This document shows positions 63,314 to 64,000 of a stretch of 64,000 nucleotides of DNA, in pieces. Both the position numbers and the translations under genes were made by a program. Within the stretch, counting starts at the first letter, position 1; each line of letters opens with the position of its first letter. This stretch comes from Thermus sediminis (GTDB taxonomy: Bacteria > Deinococcota > Deinococci > Deinococcales > Thermaceae), in contig NZ_QURO01000004.1 of NCBI RefSeq assembly GCF_003426945.1, positions 1,661,501 to 1,725,500 of the forward strand, in the 5' to 3' direction. Below the pieces are notes generated by a model. It was not told the DNA's origin. It did not search any database and saw only the letters and a list, made by a program, of their open reading frames with translations.

Positions 63314-64000
63314 ATGGTTTGCAAGGTATGCCGGGCCAAGGCCCAGGTGGAGGTGAAGAGCCGGGGCTTCGCCCTTTGCAAGGAGCACTACCTGGAGTGG
63401 TTTGTTAAGGAGACCGAGAGGGCCATCCGCCGCCACCGGATGCTGCGGCCTGGGGAAAGGGTCCTGGTGGCCGTCTCCGGGGGGAAGGACTCCCTGGCCC
63501 TTTGGGACGTCCTCCACCGCCTGGGCTACGAGGCCGTGGGGCTCCACCTGGAGCTCGGCATCGGGGAGTACTCCAAAAGGAGCCTCGAGGTCACCCAGGC
63601 CTTCGCTAGGGAGCGGGGGCTTCCCCTTCTCGTGGTGGACCTCAAGGAGGCCTACGGCTTCGGCGTGCCGGAGCTGGCGGCGCTTTCCGGGCGGGTGGCC
63701 TGCTCCGCCTGCGGGCTTTCCAAGCGCTACCTCATCAACCAGGTGGCCCTGGAGGAGGGCTTCAGGGTGGTGGCCACGGGCCACAACCTGGACGACGAGG
63801 CCGCCGTGCTCTTGGGCAACCTCCTGAACCCCCAGGAGGATGCCCTCGCCCGCCAGGGGCCCGTCCTCCCCGAGAGGCCGGGCCTCGCCGCCCGGGTCAA
63901 GCCCTTCTACCGCTTCAGCGAACGGGAGGTCCTCGCCTACACCCTCCTTCGGGGTATCCGCTACCTCCACGAGGAGTGCCCCAACGCCCAAGGGGCCAAG
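63314..64000 (+). CDS. ttuA: TtuA, tRNA-5-methyluridine(54) 2-sulfurtransferase (runs off the window)
   Basis: ATG follows immediately after the ttuB stop. 229 codons are visible: N-terminal zinc finger MVCKVCRAKAQ with CKEHY, PP-loop VAVSGGKDSLALWDVL, GRVACSACGLSKRYLINQ (cysteines that bind the iron-sulfur cluster) and TGHNLDDEAAVLLGNLLN. It transfers TtuB sulfur to U54 of tRNA, stabilising tRNA at high temperature. The C-terminus is beyond position 64000. Confidence 0.97.
   Translation, partial: MVCKVCRAKAQVEVKSRGFALCKEHYLEWFVKETERAIRRHRMLRPGERVLVAVSGGKDSLALWDVLHRLGYEAVGLHLELGIGEYSKRSLEVTQAFARERGLPLLVVDLKEAYGFGVPELAALSGRVACSACGLSKRYLINQVALEEGFRVVATGHNLDDEAAVLLGNLLNPQEDALARQGPVLPERPGLAARVKPFYRFSEREVLAYTLLRGIRYLHEECPNAQGAK

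Overview
The window is a gene-dense, very GC-rich bacterial chromosome segment that I assign to the genus Thermus. The basis is protein content recalled from Thermus: the dnaK-grpE-dnaJ-dafA-clpB cluster with the Thermus-specific DafA, the Hera-type DEAD-box helicase, the TtuA/TtuB tRNA 2-thiolation pair, an archaeal-type prolyl-tRNA synthetase, CsaA, and a strong third-position G/C bias. The species was not determined. There is no rRNA, CRISPR array, prophage or intact insertion sequence. Three tRNA genes are present: Arg-CCT, Pro-GGG, and a CAT-anticodon tRNA that looks like Ile2.

Layout. 0-3.9 kb: start of dnaB, a lytic transglycosylase, a rhomboid protease, then a scar holding the tail of an SDH-type serine protease and a truncated cation/proton antiporter regulator, then a PsiE-family protein. 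3.9-15.4 kb: a proteostasis island on the minus strand (two Hsp20 proteins, a degenerate phosphoesterase, a GGQ-loop eRF1-like protein, a ferritin-like protein, clpB, dafA, dnaJ, grpE, dnaK) with ftsH divergent. 15.4-24.9 kb: HU, plsC, endonuclease V, sugar-phosphate isomerases, aroA-cmk-phosphatidyltransferase-Nudix-SDR, a vapBC module, nrnA and a Uma2 protein. 24.9-32.4 kb: apgM, proS, nth, an MFS transporter, moeA and hera. 32.4-34.8 kb: ECF sigma factor, anti-sigma factor, Tat-exported bicupin, and a frameshifted cupredoxin lipoprotein. 35-38.7 kb: transketolase, a second PsiE-family protein, rpe, two tRNAs and a cupin.

38.7-44 kb is the most accessory-looking part. It holds an unusual histidine kinase-FecR-TPR fusion, a stand-alone receiver, a membrane HEAT-repeat protein and a family 2 glycosyltransferase whose reading frame breaks in a run of six G. 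The cluster abuts the N-terminal remnant of an MFS transporter gene. 44-52.7 kb: nitronate monooxygenase, a DJ-1-like protein, a TetR regulator, uvrA, a second vapBC divergent from a sugar isomerase and sharing its promoter palindrome, csaA, tRNA, and small DUF proteins. 52.7-64 kb: two NAD(P)H oxidoreductases, a complete five-gene peptide ABC importer behind a tandemly repeated promoter leader, a CBS-ACT/AcuC pair, and ttuB-ttuA running off the end.

A recurring regulatory style is visible. Many start codons lie 6 to 8 bases after a TANNNT box, as expected for leaderless transcripts, and the three tRNA genes each have a -10 box exactly 13 bases upstream. All functions are inferred from sequence reading alone, with no database search.
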